DNA of 64,000 bases from CAVQFO01 sp963711725 (GCA_963711725.1 CAVQFO010000018.1:1-64000), one strand, 5' to 3'; positions 8,790-17,551 are shown, counted from the stretch's first letter. The notes: generated by a model not told the origin, from the sequence alone. Program-made: numbers and translations.

Positions 8790-9479
8790 ATGATCGAGTT
8801 GCATTACTGGACGACGCCCAATGGCCACAAGATTGCCATCTTTCTGGAGGAAGCCGGGCTGGATTACGAGATCAGACCGGTAAACATCAGCAAGGGCGAA
8901 CAGTTCGCGGCGGAATTTCTGGCAATTTCGCCCAACAACCGAATCCCCGCCATCATCGATCGCGAGCCGGCCGACGGCGGCGAGCCGCTGCCGGTATTCG
9001 AGTCGGGGGCCATATTGGAATACCTGGCCGACAAGACCGGCCGGTTTCTGCCTCGGCAGGCGCGCGGGCGCACCGAAGTGCTGCAATGGTTGTACTGGCA
9101 GGTCGGGGGCCTGGGGCCCATGCTGGGACAGAATCATCACTTCAGCCAGTATGCCCCAGAGCAAATCCCCTATGCGGTGAATCGCTATCGCACCGAGACG
9201 GAACGGCTCTACGGGGTTCTGGACGGTCACCTGGACGCCCGCGAGTTCATCGGCCCGGAGTACTCCATTGCCGATATCGCCTGTTACCCCTGGATCGTGC
9301 TTCACGAACGTCAGGGCCAGGATCTGGATGATTTCCCCAATCTGCAGCGTTGGTTCAACGCCGTGGCTGCCCGCCCGGCGGTGGAGCGTGCCTACGCCAA
9401 GGGGCGGGCCATCAATACGGCAGCTACAGTGAGTGAGGAGAGCAAGTCCGTTCTGTTCAACCAGGGGCGCTCCCGGTAA
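8790..9479 (+). CDS. Glutathione S-transferase family protein (YfcG/Ure2p-like)
   Basis: 229-residue cytosolic GST-fold protein. The thioredoxin-like N-terminal domain has YWTTPNGHKIAIFLEEAGL, the NRIPAIID cis-Pro segment and ESGAILEYLADKTG for glutathione binding; the helical C-terminal domain has FIGPEYSIADIACYPW. The TPNGHK start matches the YfcG/YghU (Nu-class) disulfide-bond reductase subgroup rather than classical transferases. The ATG at 8790 is chosen because it begins the first strand and has GGAGG upstream; the open frame extends further back but without homology. It is 151 bp after gntR on the same strand, so it may belong to the same regulon. Confidence 0.9.
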   Translation: MIELHYWTTPNGHKIAIFLEEAGLDYEIRPVNISKGEQFAAEFLAISPNNRIPAIIDREPADGGEPLPVFESGAILEYLADKTGRFLPRQARGRTEVLQWLYWQVGGLGPMLGQNHHFSQYAPEQIPYAVNRYRTETERLYGVLDGHLDAREFIGPEYSIADIACYPWIVLHERQGQDLDDFPNLQRWFNAVAARPAVERAYAKGRAINTAATVSEESKSVLFNQGRSR

Positions 9480-9541
9480 ACGTATAACCCGGGGTTTTCA
9501 GGCGCAGTCATTCGGAACCGCAACATCGACGAGGTAAGGTC

Positions 9542-11396
9542 TTGAGCGGGACTTCAGCGAACCGTGAGCAACACTCCGGACGAGGCATGCTCACAAGGTT
9601 TTTCCCCTTTCTGGTTTGGGGCCGCAATCTCAATCGGGAGACTTTGCGCGGCGATTTGATGGCCGGACTGACCGGCGCCGTTATCGGTTTGCCCCAGGCC
9701 GTGGCCTACGCGCTGATCGCGGGGTTGCCGCCGGCCTACGGCCTGTACGGCGCCATCTTCACGGGGGCAGTAGCCTCCCTGTTCGGTTCCTCCCGCTTGA
9801 TGATTTCCGGGCCGGCCGCGGCCATTTCCATTCTGGTGTTCGGCGTGGTCAGCCAGCACGCAACGCCCGGGACCGCCGAGTACATCACCGACATGCTGGT
9901 GCTGACGTTCATGGTGGGAGTGATCCAGATGGTGTTGGGCCTGGCGCGGCTGGGGGCGCTGGTCACGTTCATATCCCACGCGGTGGTCGTGGGCTTCACC
10001 GCGGGCGCCGCGGCGCTGATCGTCACCAGCCAGCTCAAGTACGTGGTCGGCCTCACGCTGCCGGGCAGCGATTCCTTCATCGGCAATCTTACCGGAGTGA
10101 TTACCCATCTTGGGCACACCAACGTCTATGCGCTGCTGGTGGCGGGAACAACGCTGGGCGTCTACTTGCTGCTCAAGTGGTTGCGACCGCGGTGGCCGGC
10201 CATGCTTCTGGGCATGGCGGCCTCCGGGACCCTGTGCTACGTAATCGGTGGGCCCGCCCACGGCATCAACATGGTTGGCGCCCTGCCTCCAGGACTGCCG
10301 GCGCCCACCCTGCCGGACCTCTCACTGGATCGGCTTCACTCCTTGCTTTCGGGGGCCTTCGCGGTGGCGCTGCTATGCCTGGTGGAAGCGGTGTCGATCG
10401 CCCGGGCCCTGGCTGCCCGCACCCACGAGCGCCTGGACGGCAATCAGGAGTTCATCGGTCAGGGCCTTTCGAACATCGTCGGCAGCATGTTGTCCTGTTA
10501 TCCGGGTTCCGGTTCCTTTACGCGCTCCGGCGCCAACATTGACGCGGGCGCCAGGACGCCGCTGGCCGGTGTGCTGTGGTCGGTGTTTATCGCCCTGGTG
10601 GTGCTTATCCTGCCAGGGGCCACCGCGTTCCTGCCCATGCCCGCCATGGGGGCGATCATCCTTGTGATCGGCTGGAACCTGGTGGACTGGGAGGGTATCC
10701 GCAAGGTGGCCAAGGCCAGTCGACCCGAGCTGGCGGTTCTGGCGACCACGGCGGTGGCGACCCTGGCGATGGGCCTGGAATTCGCCGTCTATGCCGGGCG
10801 TGCTGTTCTCGCTGTTCCAGTATCTCTATCGGACTTCCAGACCCCGCCTGGTGCCGGTCAGCCCGCGGCCCGACCGGGAAGGCATGCAGCTTCGCAACGC
10901 CCCCAGGCACGGCCTCGTCGAGTGTCCACAGCTGAAGATCCTGCGGCTCGACGGGTCGCTGTACTTCGGTGCGGTGGACAATGTCGACGAAGCCTTGCAG
11001 GGAATGGTGGGTGATCCCCCGGCACCCAATCATCTCCTGATCGTGGGCACCGCCACGAATTTCGTCGATGTCTCCGGAGCGGAGCTGCTGGTCAAGGAGG
11101 CGCACCGCCTCGCGGCGGCGGGCGGCGGCCTGTACGTGAGCGCCATGAAGGATCCATCCCTGGACGTGGTTCGGCGCGGCGGCTACTTCGATGAGATTGG
11201 CGCAGACCACTTCTTCCGCAGCCCGGAACAGGCTGTTGCCGATATCGTCCTGCGGCGGTTGGACCACGTCCGCTGCGCCCGCTGCCCGCACTACGTGTTC
11301 AACGAATGCGCCGAGGCCAAGATGCTGGGCGGCGGTGCCGGCAAGGACGCCGAGCAGCCGCCATGTGACCACGGACATCAAGACGCCGTGCGGTAG
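9542..11396 (+). pseudogene. SulP-family inorganic anion transporter with STAS domain, frameshifted
   Basis: The first frame gives an N-terminal cytosolic tail and a SulP membrane domain of about 10-14 segments, with family signatures GLPQAVAYALIAGLPPAYGLY, SGPAAAISILV and NIVGSMLSCYPGSGSFTRSG. Homology stops after LEFAVYAG and continues in the next frame from near 10796 as VLFSLFQYLYR, followed by a C-terminal STAS domain with FVDVSGAELL and a Cys-rich tail CARCPHYVFNEC. Removing one G from the GGG at 10796-10798 restores a continuous protein of about 617 residues, normal for SulP. This is either a disabling mutation or a sequence error. A TTG start at 9542 with GAGGTAAGG upstream is used; an ATG at 9587 is possible. 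Transported anions in the family are sulfate, bicarbonate or dicarboxylates. Confidence 0.85.
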
Positions 11397-11511
11397 GGGT
11401 GTCGTCGATTGGTATCCGGGTCGGAGAGCTGCTCACCTCGAAGGGGATGACGCGATCGCTAAGGGAGTTCATCACAGGGCCTCGTGAAGATCCCGCTCCA
11501 ACGAAACAAAT

Positions 11512-11540
11512 TTGACATAGTGTAAAAACGACACTAAGTT
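11512..11540 (+). promoter_or_regulatory. nrtR-nadA promoter with NrtR box in the spacer
   Basis: A perfect -35 TTGACA at 11512-11517 and a -10-like TAAGTT at 11535-11540 are separated by 17 bp. The perfect inverted repeat TAGTGT-N7-ACACTA (11518-11536) fills that spacer and resembles the published NrtR operator class. Binding would directly block RNA polymerase, so nrtR should repress itself and nadA. Confidence 0.7.
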
Positions 11541-11571
11541 AACCGTCACGACATATCTCAGGTGAAATCCC

Positions 11572-12243
11572 GTGACGGCTGCCGCCAACTCCGCCAATTC
11601 CACCGCGCTCACGACGGACGTAGTCATCTTCACCATCCGCGATGAGCGACTGTCCGTGCTGCTGATCAAGCGCAGCCGCGCGCCGTTCGCCGGTGTGTGG
11701 GCGCTCCCCGGCGGCTTCGTGCAGTGCGAGGAGGGCCTGGACGAGTGCGCGGCGCGCATGTTGGCGGAAAAGACCGGGGTGCGCGGCGTTTATCTGGAGC
11801 AGTTGTACAGTTTCGGAGCGCCGGAGCGGGATCCACGGGGGCGGGTCGTCTCGGTGGCCTATTACGCTCTGGTTCCCATCGACCGGATCCGCCTGCGCGC
11901 CGACGTGGGTGCGGCGGAGCTGGCGTGGTGCGCCGTGGACCACCTGCCGGAACTGGCGTTCGACCATGCCCGGATTATCGCAATGGCCCATCAGCGCCTG
12001 GCGGCGAAGCTGGATTATTCCACCATCGCACTGCAGTTCATGCCGGAGAAATTCACGCTCAGCGAGCTGCAGTCCGTGTACGAAACCATTCTTGGCGAGG
12101 ATTTGGACAAGCGGAATTTCCGCAAGAGGTTGCGCGGCTTGCGCTGCCTGGAAGAGACGGGGGAGTCCTTCCGCGCGGGAAAACACCGGCCGGCGAAGCT
12201 CTTTCGAGTAAGAACGCCCGGCCGTGTGGAGATCATCAAGTGA
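11572..12243 (+). CDS. nrtR: NrtR, Nudix-related transcriptional regulator of NAD biosynthesis
   Basis: 223-residue regulator with a Nudix-like effector domain (about 15-150) and a C-terminal winged helix-turn-helix (about 155-220, FTLSELQSVYETILGEDLDK then NFRKRLRGL). The Nudix box is degenerate: the catalytic REUxEE core reads RMLAEK, so two glutamates are lost. That is typical of NrtR, which senses ADP-ribose and related NAD metabolites instead of hydrolysing them. A GTG start at 11572 has AGGTG 8 nt upstream. The gene is followed 46 bp later by nadA and preceded by a palindromic NrtR-type operator, which confirms the assignment over a catalytic ADP-ribose pyrophosphatase. Confidence 0.9.
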   Translation: MTAAANSANSTALTTDVVIFTIRDERLSVLLIKRSRAPFAGVWALPGGFVQCEEGLDECAARMLAEKTGVRGVYLEQLYSFGAPERDPRGRVVSVAYYALVPIDRIRLRADVGAAELAWCAVDHLPELAFDHARIIAMAHQRLAAKLDYSTIALQFMPEKFTLSELQSVYETILGEDLDKRNFRKRLRGLRCLEETGESFRAGKHRPAKLFRVRTPGRVEIIK

Positions 12244-12289
12244 GGGCGCGGCGGTGAGGGACCGGCCCAAGCCCGCAGAGGTGAATGAC

Positions 12290-13369
12290 ATGACCAAGGC
12301 CCAAGTGATCCGGACGGACGCGCCCGCGCGGCACTTTCGGGAGGAGGCGTTTACCTCCGCCGAGAGCCTCGGTGCCGAGCGGCGGGAGGAGCTCCGGGAG
12401 CGGATCAAGCAGATGCTCCGGGCGCAGGATGCCGTGCTGGTGGCCCACTATTACACGGCGCCGGACCTGCAGGAGCTGGCCGACGAGACCGGTGGGCATG
12501 TGTCCGACTCCCTGGATATGGCCCGATTCGGCTACGAGCATCCGGCCAAGACCGTGGTGGTGGCCGGCGTGCGCTTCATGGGAGAGACGGCGAAGATCCT
12601 CAGCCCTGAAAAGCGGGTGTTGATGCCGGAGCTGGAAGCGACATGTTCGCTGGACGTCGGCTGTCCGGCCGACGAGTTTTCCGCCTTTTGCGATCAGCAT
12701 CCGGAGCGCACCGTGGTGGTTTACGCCAATACCAGCGCCGCCGTGAAGGCCCGCGCGGATTGGGTGGTGACGTCCAGCATCGCTCTGGATGTGGTGAATC
12801 ATCTTCACGCCCGGGGCGAAAAGATCCTGTGGGGGCCGGACCGCCATCTGGGCGGGTACATCCAGCAGGAAACCGGCGCCGACATGGTGATGTGGGACGG
12901 CTCCTGCATCGTGCATGAGGAGTTCAAGGGCATCGAGCTGGAGAAGCTGCGGGCGGAGCATCCCGACGCCAAGATTCTGGTGCATCCGGAATCGCCGGCG
13001 CAGGTGGTGGCACAGGCCGATGTGGTGGGCTCCACCTCCAAGCTGCTCAAGGCCGTGGTGGAGATGGACGCCCGCGAATTCATCGTCGCCACCGACAACG
13101 GCATCTTCCACAAAATGCGCGAGGCCGCCCCGGACAAGATCCTGTTGGAGGCACCCACGGCGGGCAAGAGCGCGACCTGCAGCAGCTGCGCCCATTGCCC
13201 GTGGATGGCGATGAACGGCTTGGAGAACCTGGCCCACACCTTGGAGACGGGCGCCAACGAGATCCATGTGGACCCGGAAATCGGGCGTCAGGCCATGGTT
13301 TCGTTGAGCCGCATGCTGAATTTCGGAAAGCAGCGCAGCGCGCAGGTGCTGGGGAACGGGGACGCCTGA
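12290..13369 (+). CDS. nadA: Quinolinate synthase A
   Basis: 359-residue [4Fe-4S] enzyme that condenses iminoaspartate with dihydroxyacetone phosphate to quinolinate in de novo NAD synthesis. Visible motifs are AHYYTAPDLQELAD near the N-terminus, the cluster cysteines in ATCSLDVGCP, DGSCIVHEEF and the C-terminal TCSSCAHCPWM, and the active-site stretch HPESPAQVVAQADVVGSTS. The ATG at 12290 has GAGGTG upstream and gives the usual length; an earlier in-frame start at 12224 lacks support. It is the second gene of an nrtR-nadA operon. No nadB or nadC is present in the window, so the rest of the pathway is encoded elsewhere. Confidence 0.96.
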   Translation: MTKAQVIRTDAPARHFREEAFTSAESLGAERREELRERIKQMLRAQDAVLVAHYYTAPDLQELADETGGHVSDSLDMARFGYEHPAKTVVVAGVRFMGETAKILSPEKRVLMPELEATCSLDVGCPADEFSAFCDQHPERTVVVYANTSAAVKARADWVVTSSIALDVVNHLHARGEKILWGPDRHLGGYIQQETGADMVMWDGSCIVHEEFKGIELEKLRAEHPDAKILVHPESPAQVVAQADVVGSTSKLLKAVVEMDAREFIVATDNGIFHKMREAAPDKILLEAPTAGKSATCSSCAHCPWMAMNGLENLAHTLETGANEIHVDPEIGRQAMVSLSRMLNFGKQRSAQVLGNGDA

Positions 13370-13379
13370 GTGGAAGCGG

Positions 13380-13407
13380 TTCGCGGCGGTGAGCGCCGCT
13401 CCTACGG
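13380..13407 (+). repeat. REP-like hairpin A
   Basis: A 28-bp element with a GCGGCG/CGCCGC hairpin followed by the CTCCTAC tail that characterises REP elements of gammaproteobacteria (GTAG when read on the other strand). It lies just after nadA and is in direct orientation with the similar element at 13540. Confidence 0.6.
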
Positions 13408-13539
13408 ACCAGGGATGAATCCTTATTGCGCTTCGGGACACAAAGACCACGAAGGATACGCGATGGCTGTGTTGCAGGAAGAATGCGGGCCTGTCATCCC
13501 GACGGGCTTCGTGCTCTTCTGACCTGAAACGAGTGATCA

Positions 13540-13567
13540 TTCGCGGTCGGCACGACCGCTCCTAAAA
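13540..13567 (+). repeat. REP-like hairpin B
   Basis: This element starts TTCGCGG like element A, forms a GCGGTCG/CGACCGC hairpin and ends CTCCTAAAA, a slightly decayed tail. A third, weaker inverted repeat follows at about 13577-13611. The 272-bp gap between nadA and cnoX is thus mainly occupied by REP-type sequence. Confidence 0.55.
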
Positions 13568-13641
13568 TGGGTTCGTGATTCGTTGGCGCGGCGCTCAGTG
13601 CCGCGAATCGGCGGCCGGAACAGGTAGCGAGGTACCGTATC

Positions 13642-14502
13642 GTGGCGCAATCCCAGTGGGTGTCGAATGTCACCGAGGCAACCTTTGAGGACGAGGTGAT
13701 CCGGCGGTCCTTCGAAAGGCCCGTCATGGTGGATTTCTGGGCGGACTGGTGCCAGCCGTGCCAGGCGCTGATGCCGGTTCTGGCGAAGCTGGCCGACCAG
13801 TACAAGGGCGAGTTTCTGCTGGCCAAGGTGGATACCGAGGCGGAGCAGGCCCTGGCGGCGCGCTTCCGCATCCGCAGCCTGCCTACGGTGAAGGTTTTCA
13901 AGGACGGCGAGGCGGTGGACGAGTTCATGGGCGTTCAGCCCGAAAGCCAGATTCGGACCGTTATCGACCGCTATTTGGTGCGCGAGTCCGATCTCATGCA
14001 CAAAAAGGCTATCGAGCTTTACGGGGACGGCCAGCGCGAGCAAGCGCTGGAGCTGCTGAGCCAGGCCCATGCCGCCGCTCCTCACAATGTTCCGCTGCGG
14101 GTGGATCTGGCGCGGCTGAGCGCCGAGTTGGGCGATCTCGACAGCGCTCTGAAGCTGATGGAGGGGATTCCGACCGAGGAACTGGACAAGCCGGAGATTC
14201 GTGGATTCCGGGCGCAGCTTCGCCTTCTCTCGAGAGCCGGGAAGCTGGCTCCGGAAGCGGAACTGCGCAAGCGGGTATCGGCCGGCGCCGACTCCGAAGC
14301 GCTGTTCCAGCTCAGCCTTCATCGGGCCCTGGCCCAGGACTTCACCGGCGCCATGGACGGATTGCTGGAACTGATGCGCAAGGATCGCGGCTACGGCGAC
14401 GATGCCGCGCGGACGACGCTGTTGGAGCTATTCGAGATGCTCGGCCCCGACGATCCCCTGGTCAAGGAGTACCGGCGCAAGCTGTTCAACTTCCTCCACT
14501 GA
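13642..14502 (+). CDS. cnoX: Thioredoxin/TPR co-chaperone CnoX (YbbN-like)
   Basis: 286-residue protein with an N-terminal thioredoxin fold (about 1-110) and a C-terminal TPR-like helical region (about 115-286), the architecture of CnoX/YbbN. That chaperedoxin protects substrates from over-oxidation and hands them to GroEL or DnaK. The active-site motif is WADWCQPCQ with both cysteines, unlike E. coli YbbN, which lacks the first; redox activity is therefore plausible here. A cis-Pro segment RIRSLPTVKVF is present. The GTG start at 13642 has GAGG upstream. REP-like repeats separate it from nadA. Confidence 0.9.
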   Translation: MAQSQWVSNVTEATFEDEVIRRSFERPVMVDFWADWCQPCQALMPVLAKLADQYKGEFLLAKVDTEAEQALAARFRIRSLPTVKVFKDGEAVDEFMGVQPESQIRTVIDRYLVRESDLMHKKAIELYGDGQREQALELLSQAHAAAPHNVPLRVDLARLSAELGDLDSALKLMEGIPTEELDKPEIRGFRAQLRLLSRAGKLAPEAELRKRVSAGADSEALFQLSLHRALAQDFTGAMDGLLELMRKDRGYGDDAARTTLLELFEMLGPDDPLVKEYRRKLFNFLH

Positions 14503-14599
14503 CAGCCCAGCGGCCTGGGAGAGTCCCTGAGCAGTCAAAGGGATAACGCCAGCGTCCCGGATGGGGCAATGCAGCCTCCCGGACCAGCGTTCATTCCGC

Positions 14600-14905
14600 T
14601 CAAGCCTGGGGTGAATGCCTTGGCCCCCCGGGACCCCGAGCGGGCGGCTGCCGCAGGGCGCGCACCACCCCACTGACAATCAGGTAGACCAGAAGCACGG
14701 GCAGGAAGTATCGTCCCGTTGCATCCGTGGCCTGAGGGCCGCCCAGCGTTGCTGCGGCTGCGACCACAACGAGAAACCAGAGCACGCCGCCAAACAATTG
14801 CGTGACCAGCGCGATCAAGTGAGTCGCCACATGCCGGCCCAAATGGGCCAGCCCTACGAAGCCGGCCAGCAGCGCGCTGGCCAAGGTAAAGGCGAGCAGA
14901 TCCAT
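14600..14905 (-). CDS. Small inner-membrane protein (101 aa), unknown
   Basis: The sequence shows about three hydrophobic segments: MDLLAFTLASALLAGFVGLA, LIALVTQLFGGVLWFLVVVA and FLPVLLVYLIVSGVVRAL, then a short basic, Pro/Gly-rich tail. A strong AGGAGGTGTCGG ribosome-binding region directly precedes the ATG, and the hydrophobic pattern supports a real gene. I do not recognise a family. It is convergent with cnoX and lies upstream of nothing obvious; the patatin-like gene further right is on the same strand and ends about 106 bp before it, so co-transcription is possible. Confidence 0.7.
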   Translation of the reverse strand: MDLLAFTLASALLAGFVGLAHLGRHVATHLIALVTQLFGGVLWFLVVVAAAATLGGPQATDATGRYFLPVLLVYLIVSGVVRALRQPPARGPGGPRHSPQA

Positions 14906-15011
14906 CCGACACCTCCTTGCGCCTCTTGGACGCTCAGGGGGGCGTTTCCCTGTTTACGGCCCCCGTGACCTGCTGCGTCGAATTCCTGATCTGGGAACGG
15001 CGAACCGGATA

Positions 15012-16091
15012 TCAAGTGCCGCTTATCGGTGTGACCGTTGACCTGATCCTGCCGCTTTCCACCAGCTCCGAAAATTCGTCCGCCAAGCGGCGGTTCGCCG
15101 CCACGACCCGTGTCCAGTATCCGATTCGTTCCTTGTCGCTGAGTCGCGAAAAGTCGTGACGATCCGGGATCTTCGCGAATGGCAGACTCGCGACCCAGTC
15201 CCTGGAGGGTGAGATCAGCACCAGGTCGCGTAGCGATTTGCCCGCCGTGCGCCGCCATCGAAGCGGTTTGTCGAACCAACCGGGAATCAAGTACGGGAAG
15301 AAGTGGGGATAGAGTACGATCCCTCCATCAAGTGCAGGAAACGGCAGGTCCAGGTGGTAGTCGGTGGTGCCGCCATCCACATAGATTCCCGTCGGTGCAT
15401 CGGGAACGTCGATCACCGGTTCCAGGACTCCGGGGATGGAGCCGGAGGCCATGAGTGCTGCACGCATGTTGGCCCCGGTCAGAGGGGCGTGTGCCGTCGG
15501 CAGGTCCACCATGGCGCCGAAAGGTTCCGAGTCGCCGGAGTGGAAGACAACCCGTTCGAGCAGGCGGCCGAGCAGGGGGCGCCCGAACAGGTTAAGAAAG
15601 CCCGCGGTCCCAAGCAGGCCGTACTGGCTGAGGATCGATGCGCCGGCGGAAAGCCCGCGGATGCGGGTGGTAATGACGTGCAGCCCTATTCGGGAGTTAT
15701 GTACTGCAAGGCACGCGCCGTCGTCCCCGAGCAGCGTCTCCAGCAGGCCGCGACTGACACGGGAAACCGTGGCCGGCGAGGGATGTTTCGGGTAGTGCTG
15801 TTCGTGGACGTAGGCATGCTCGAAGCGGTCGATGGCGGCGACGGGATCGGGTTGCGCGGCGCAGGCGAGGCGCCAGCTACCTATGGATGAACCGATGGCC
15901 TCCAGACGGTTTGTCCGGCCGGCGAGGAACGTACCGAACAGATAGCGGTCCAGGGCCGAAAGAACCAGCCACTTGGGCCCGCCGGACGCGGCCGGAACGA
16001 TACGCACCCGCTCGGGGCGCAGGCCCTCGTCCCGAATTAGCGCGAGGGCGTCGGGGCCAGCCTGAATGGAGAGCGATCTTCCCGGGTTCAT
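15012..16091 (-). CDS. Patatin-like phospholipase family protein
   Basis: 359-residue protein with the features of a bacterial patatin-type serine lipase: an oxyanion-hole-like AASGGPKWLVL segment near residue 35, the nucleophile elbow GSSIGSW near residue 68 and the Asp of the dyad in YVDGGTTDYH near residue 230. Patatins hydrolyse acyl ester bonds of phospholipids or other lipids with a Ser-Asp dyad. No signal peptide is evident, so it is probably cytosolic or peripheral. A GGG-rich stretch is upstream of the ATG (MNPGRSLS). It is divergent from the pyridoxamine-oxidase-fold gene. The physiological lipid is unknown. Confidence 0.82.
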   Translation of the reverse strand: MNPGRSLSIQAGPDALALIRDEGLRPERVRIVPAASGGPKWLVLSALDRYLFGTFLAGRTNRLEAIGSSIGSWRLACAAQPDPVAAIDRFEHAYVHEQHYPKHPSPATVSRVSRGLLETLLGDDGACLAVHNSRIGLHVITTRIRGLSAGASILSQYGLLGTAGFLNLFGRPLLGRLLERVVFHSGDSEPFGAMVDLPTAHAPLTGANMRAALMASGSIPGVLEPVIDVPDAPTGIYVDGGTTDYHLDLPFPALDGGIVLYPHFFPYLIPGWFDKPLRWRRTAGKSLRDLVLISPSRDWVASLPFAKIPDRHDFSRLSDKERIGYWTRVVAANRRLADEFSELVESGRIRSTVTPISGT

Positions 16092-16331
16092 GACGGCGTC
16101 GGCTTGGTTGAAGGTCTGGCGGCCAGTGCCCGTGGGCCGAGAGGGTATCCCCGGCGATACGGCAAGATAGCGTAACAGGATTCGCGCGCGTTTCGAGCCG
16201 GTGCGATTTGGTGCGCGGCCCGGGGTCGAAATCCCCGCTCCCGTCCCAATTATCTACACTGATGAGAACGTGCCGCATCCCGCGGTACGGATCACGGTAT
16301 TTGCGGGACACGCTCCTGGGAGGACATACGC

Positions 16332-16787
16332 ATGGACGAAGCGACGCGCGGCTTGATCGAACGATTGCTCAGGGAACACAAGATCCTGACCCTGGCGACC
16401 GTTCGGGAGGACGGCTATCCCCAGGCCACGATCGTGGGCTACGTCAACGAGGGCTTTAGCATTTACGTCGCCACCTTCCCGGAGTCACAGAAGGTGCACA
16501 ACATCCAGGCGTCCGATAAGGTGTCTCTTGCCGTGGGCCGTGATCGGGACGACTGGGGCATGGTTCAGGCGCTTTCCGTTGGCGGGCGGGCGAACGTGGT
16601 CCAGGATCCGGAAGAGGTTAAACGGGTGATCGCGCTGCTGGACCGCAAGTATCCGCAGCTTTCGGGTATGCCGGTTCCGGTTGAGCCCCATGGGATTTCC
16701 ATTCTCGCCATCCACCCGGAGATCATCACGGTGCTGGATTACACCAAGGGTTTCGGTCACCAGGATATCTTTCGGGTGGCTCCCTGA
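16332..16787 (+). CDS. Pyridoxamine 5'-phosphate oxidase-fold protein
   Basis: 151-residue split-barrel flavin-binding family protein. It opens with a helix (ATRGLIERLLREHKILTLA), followed by the barrel strand ATVREDGYPQATIVGYV typical of PNPOx-like, general-stress or F420/FMN-binding proteins. A central segment DKVSLAVGRDRDDWGMVQAL and the acidic C-terminus VLDYTKGFGHQDIF complete it. Such proteins bind FMN, F420 or haem, and the cofactor cannot be told from the sequence. GGAGG lies about 10 nt upstream of the ATG. Vitamin B6 synthesis is unlikely, because the protein is short and lacks the PdxH C-terminal region. Confidence 0.85.
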   Translation: MDEATRGLIERLLREHKILTLATVREDGYPQATIVGYVNEGFSIYVATFPESQKVHNIQASDKVSLAVGRDRDDWGMVQALSVGGRANVVQDPEEVKRVIALLDRKYPQLSGMPVPVEPHGISILAIHPEIITVLDYTKGFGHQDIFRVAP

Positions 16788-16851
16788 CTCGACTTTTCAT
16801 GCGGGCTTGATAGCTTGAACCATGCGCGCTTCGGTGAGTGCGCGGTTGTTC

Positions 16852-16882
16852 CGCGCGGGCGTGTGAATAGGTCAGCGTCTCG
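16852..16882 (+). repeat. Remnant end of the MITE-like element
   Basis: The stretch CGCGGGCGTGTGAATAGG followed by TCAGCGTCT matches one terminal inverted repeat of the elements at 37312 and 60158 at nearly every position. No second terminus is clear upstream; downstream a CGTCTC-GTTAA-GAGACG hairpin abuts it. It is probably a relic left by deletion. Confidence 0.45.
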
Positions 16883-16930
16883 TTAAGAGACGGATTGATT
16901 TCGAAGAATGGCGATTGCCGGGGAGATGCG

Positions 16931-17551
16931 ATGCCGGAAACCAGAAAGTTTGTCCTGGGGGTGGATCTGGATGGGGTGGTCGCTGATTTCACGGCCGGCC
17001 TTCGTCCCATCGCGGCCGAGTGGTTGGGCCGGGAGCTGGAGAGCCTGCCCGAGGAAGTGACGTACGGCTTCAAGGAGTGGAATCTTGAACCCCTGGGCGG
17101 CTATGACGCCCTGCATCGTTTCGCAGTAAAGCAGCGGGATTTGTTCCGTCGACTGCCGCCGGTGAATGGGGCGCCGGCGGCCCTGCGCCGGATCTCCGGC
17201 CGGGGGGTGCGCATCCGGATCATCACTCACCGACTCTATATTCCCTGGTTCCACCGGGAAGCCGTGCAGCAGACCATCGAATGGCTGGAGCATCACGGCA
17301 TCCCGTTCTGGGATTTGTGCTTCATGCGCGACAAAGCGGCGGTGGGCGCCGATCTGTATCTGGAGGACAGTCCCGGCAACATCGAGGCGCTGCGCGCAGA
17401 CGGCCACCACACCGTGGTGGTGACCAATTCAACCAACCGGCACCTGCCACCGCCGCGGGCCGGATCCTGGGCGGAAATCGAAAGGGTGGTGGATGAGGAG
17501 TTGGCCGCCTGGGGCGAGCGTTCTCACGAATCAGATCTCGCCGGGCGTTGA
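16931..17551 (+). CDS. HAD-superfamily 5'(3')-deoxyribonucleotidase-like hydrolase
   Basis: 206-residue haloacid-dehalogenase-fold phosphatase. Motif I is VDLDGVVADF (nucleophile Asp and +2 Asp), motif II is in IRIITHRLYIP, the conserved Lys is likely in MRDKAAVGADLYLEDSPGN, where the acidic motif III also lies. The DLDGVVADF start and cap layout resemble the NT5C/YorS-like deoxynucleotidases, which remove phosphate from (deoxy)nucleoside monophosphates. The ATG at 16931 has GGGGAG upstream, and the earlier in-frame ATG lacks homology. It stands alone; the substrate is not certain. Confidence 0.8.
   Translation: MPETRKFVLGVDLDGVVADFTAGLRPIAAEWLGRELESLPEEVTYGFKEWNLEPLGGYDALHRFAVKQRDLFRRLPPVNGAPAALRRISGRGVRIRIITHRLYIPWFHREAVQQTIEWLEHHGIPFWDLCFMRDKAAVGADLYLEDSPGNIEALRADGHHTVVVTNSTNRHLPPPRAGSWAEIERVVDEELAAWGERSHESDLAGR

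Noticed and set aside
10791..11396. Independent STAS-only gene
   Set aside because: No start signal precedes it, and its first residues continue the SulP membrane domain, so it is the frameshifted 3' part of one gene.
11572..12243. Active ADP-ribose pyrophosphatase
   Set aside because: The Nudix catalytic core is mutated at two glutamates, a DNA-binding winged helix is attached, and an NrtR-type operator lies upstream; regulator is the better call.
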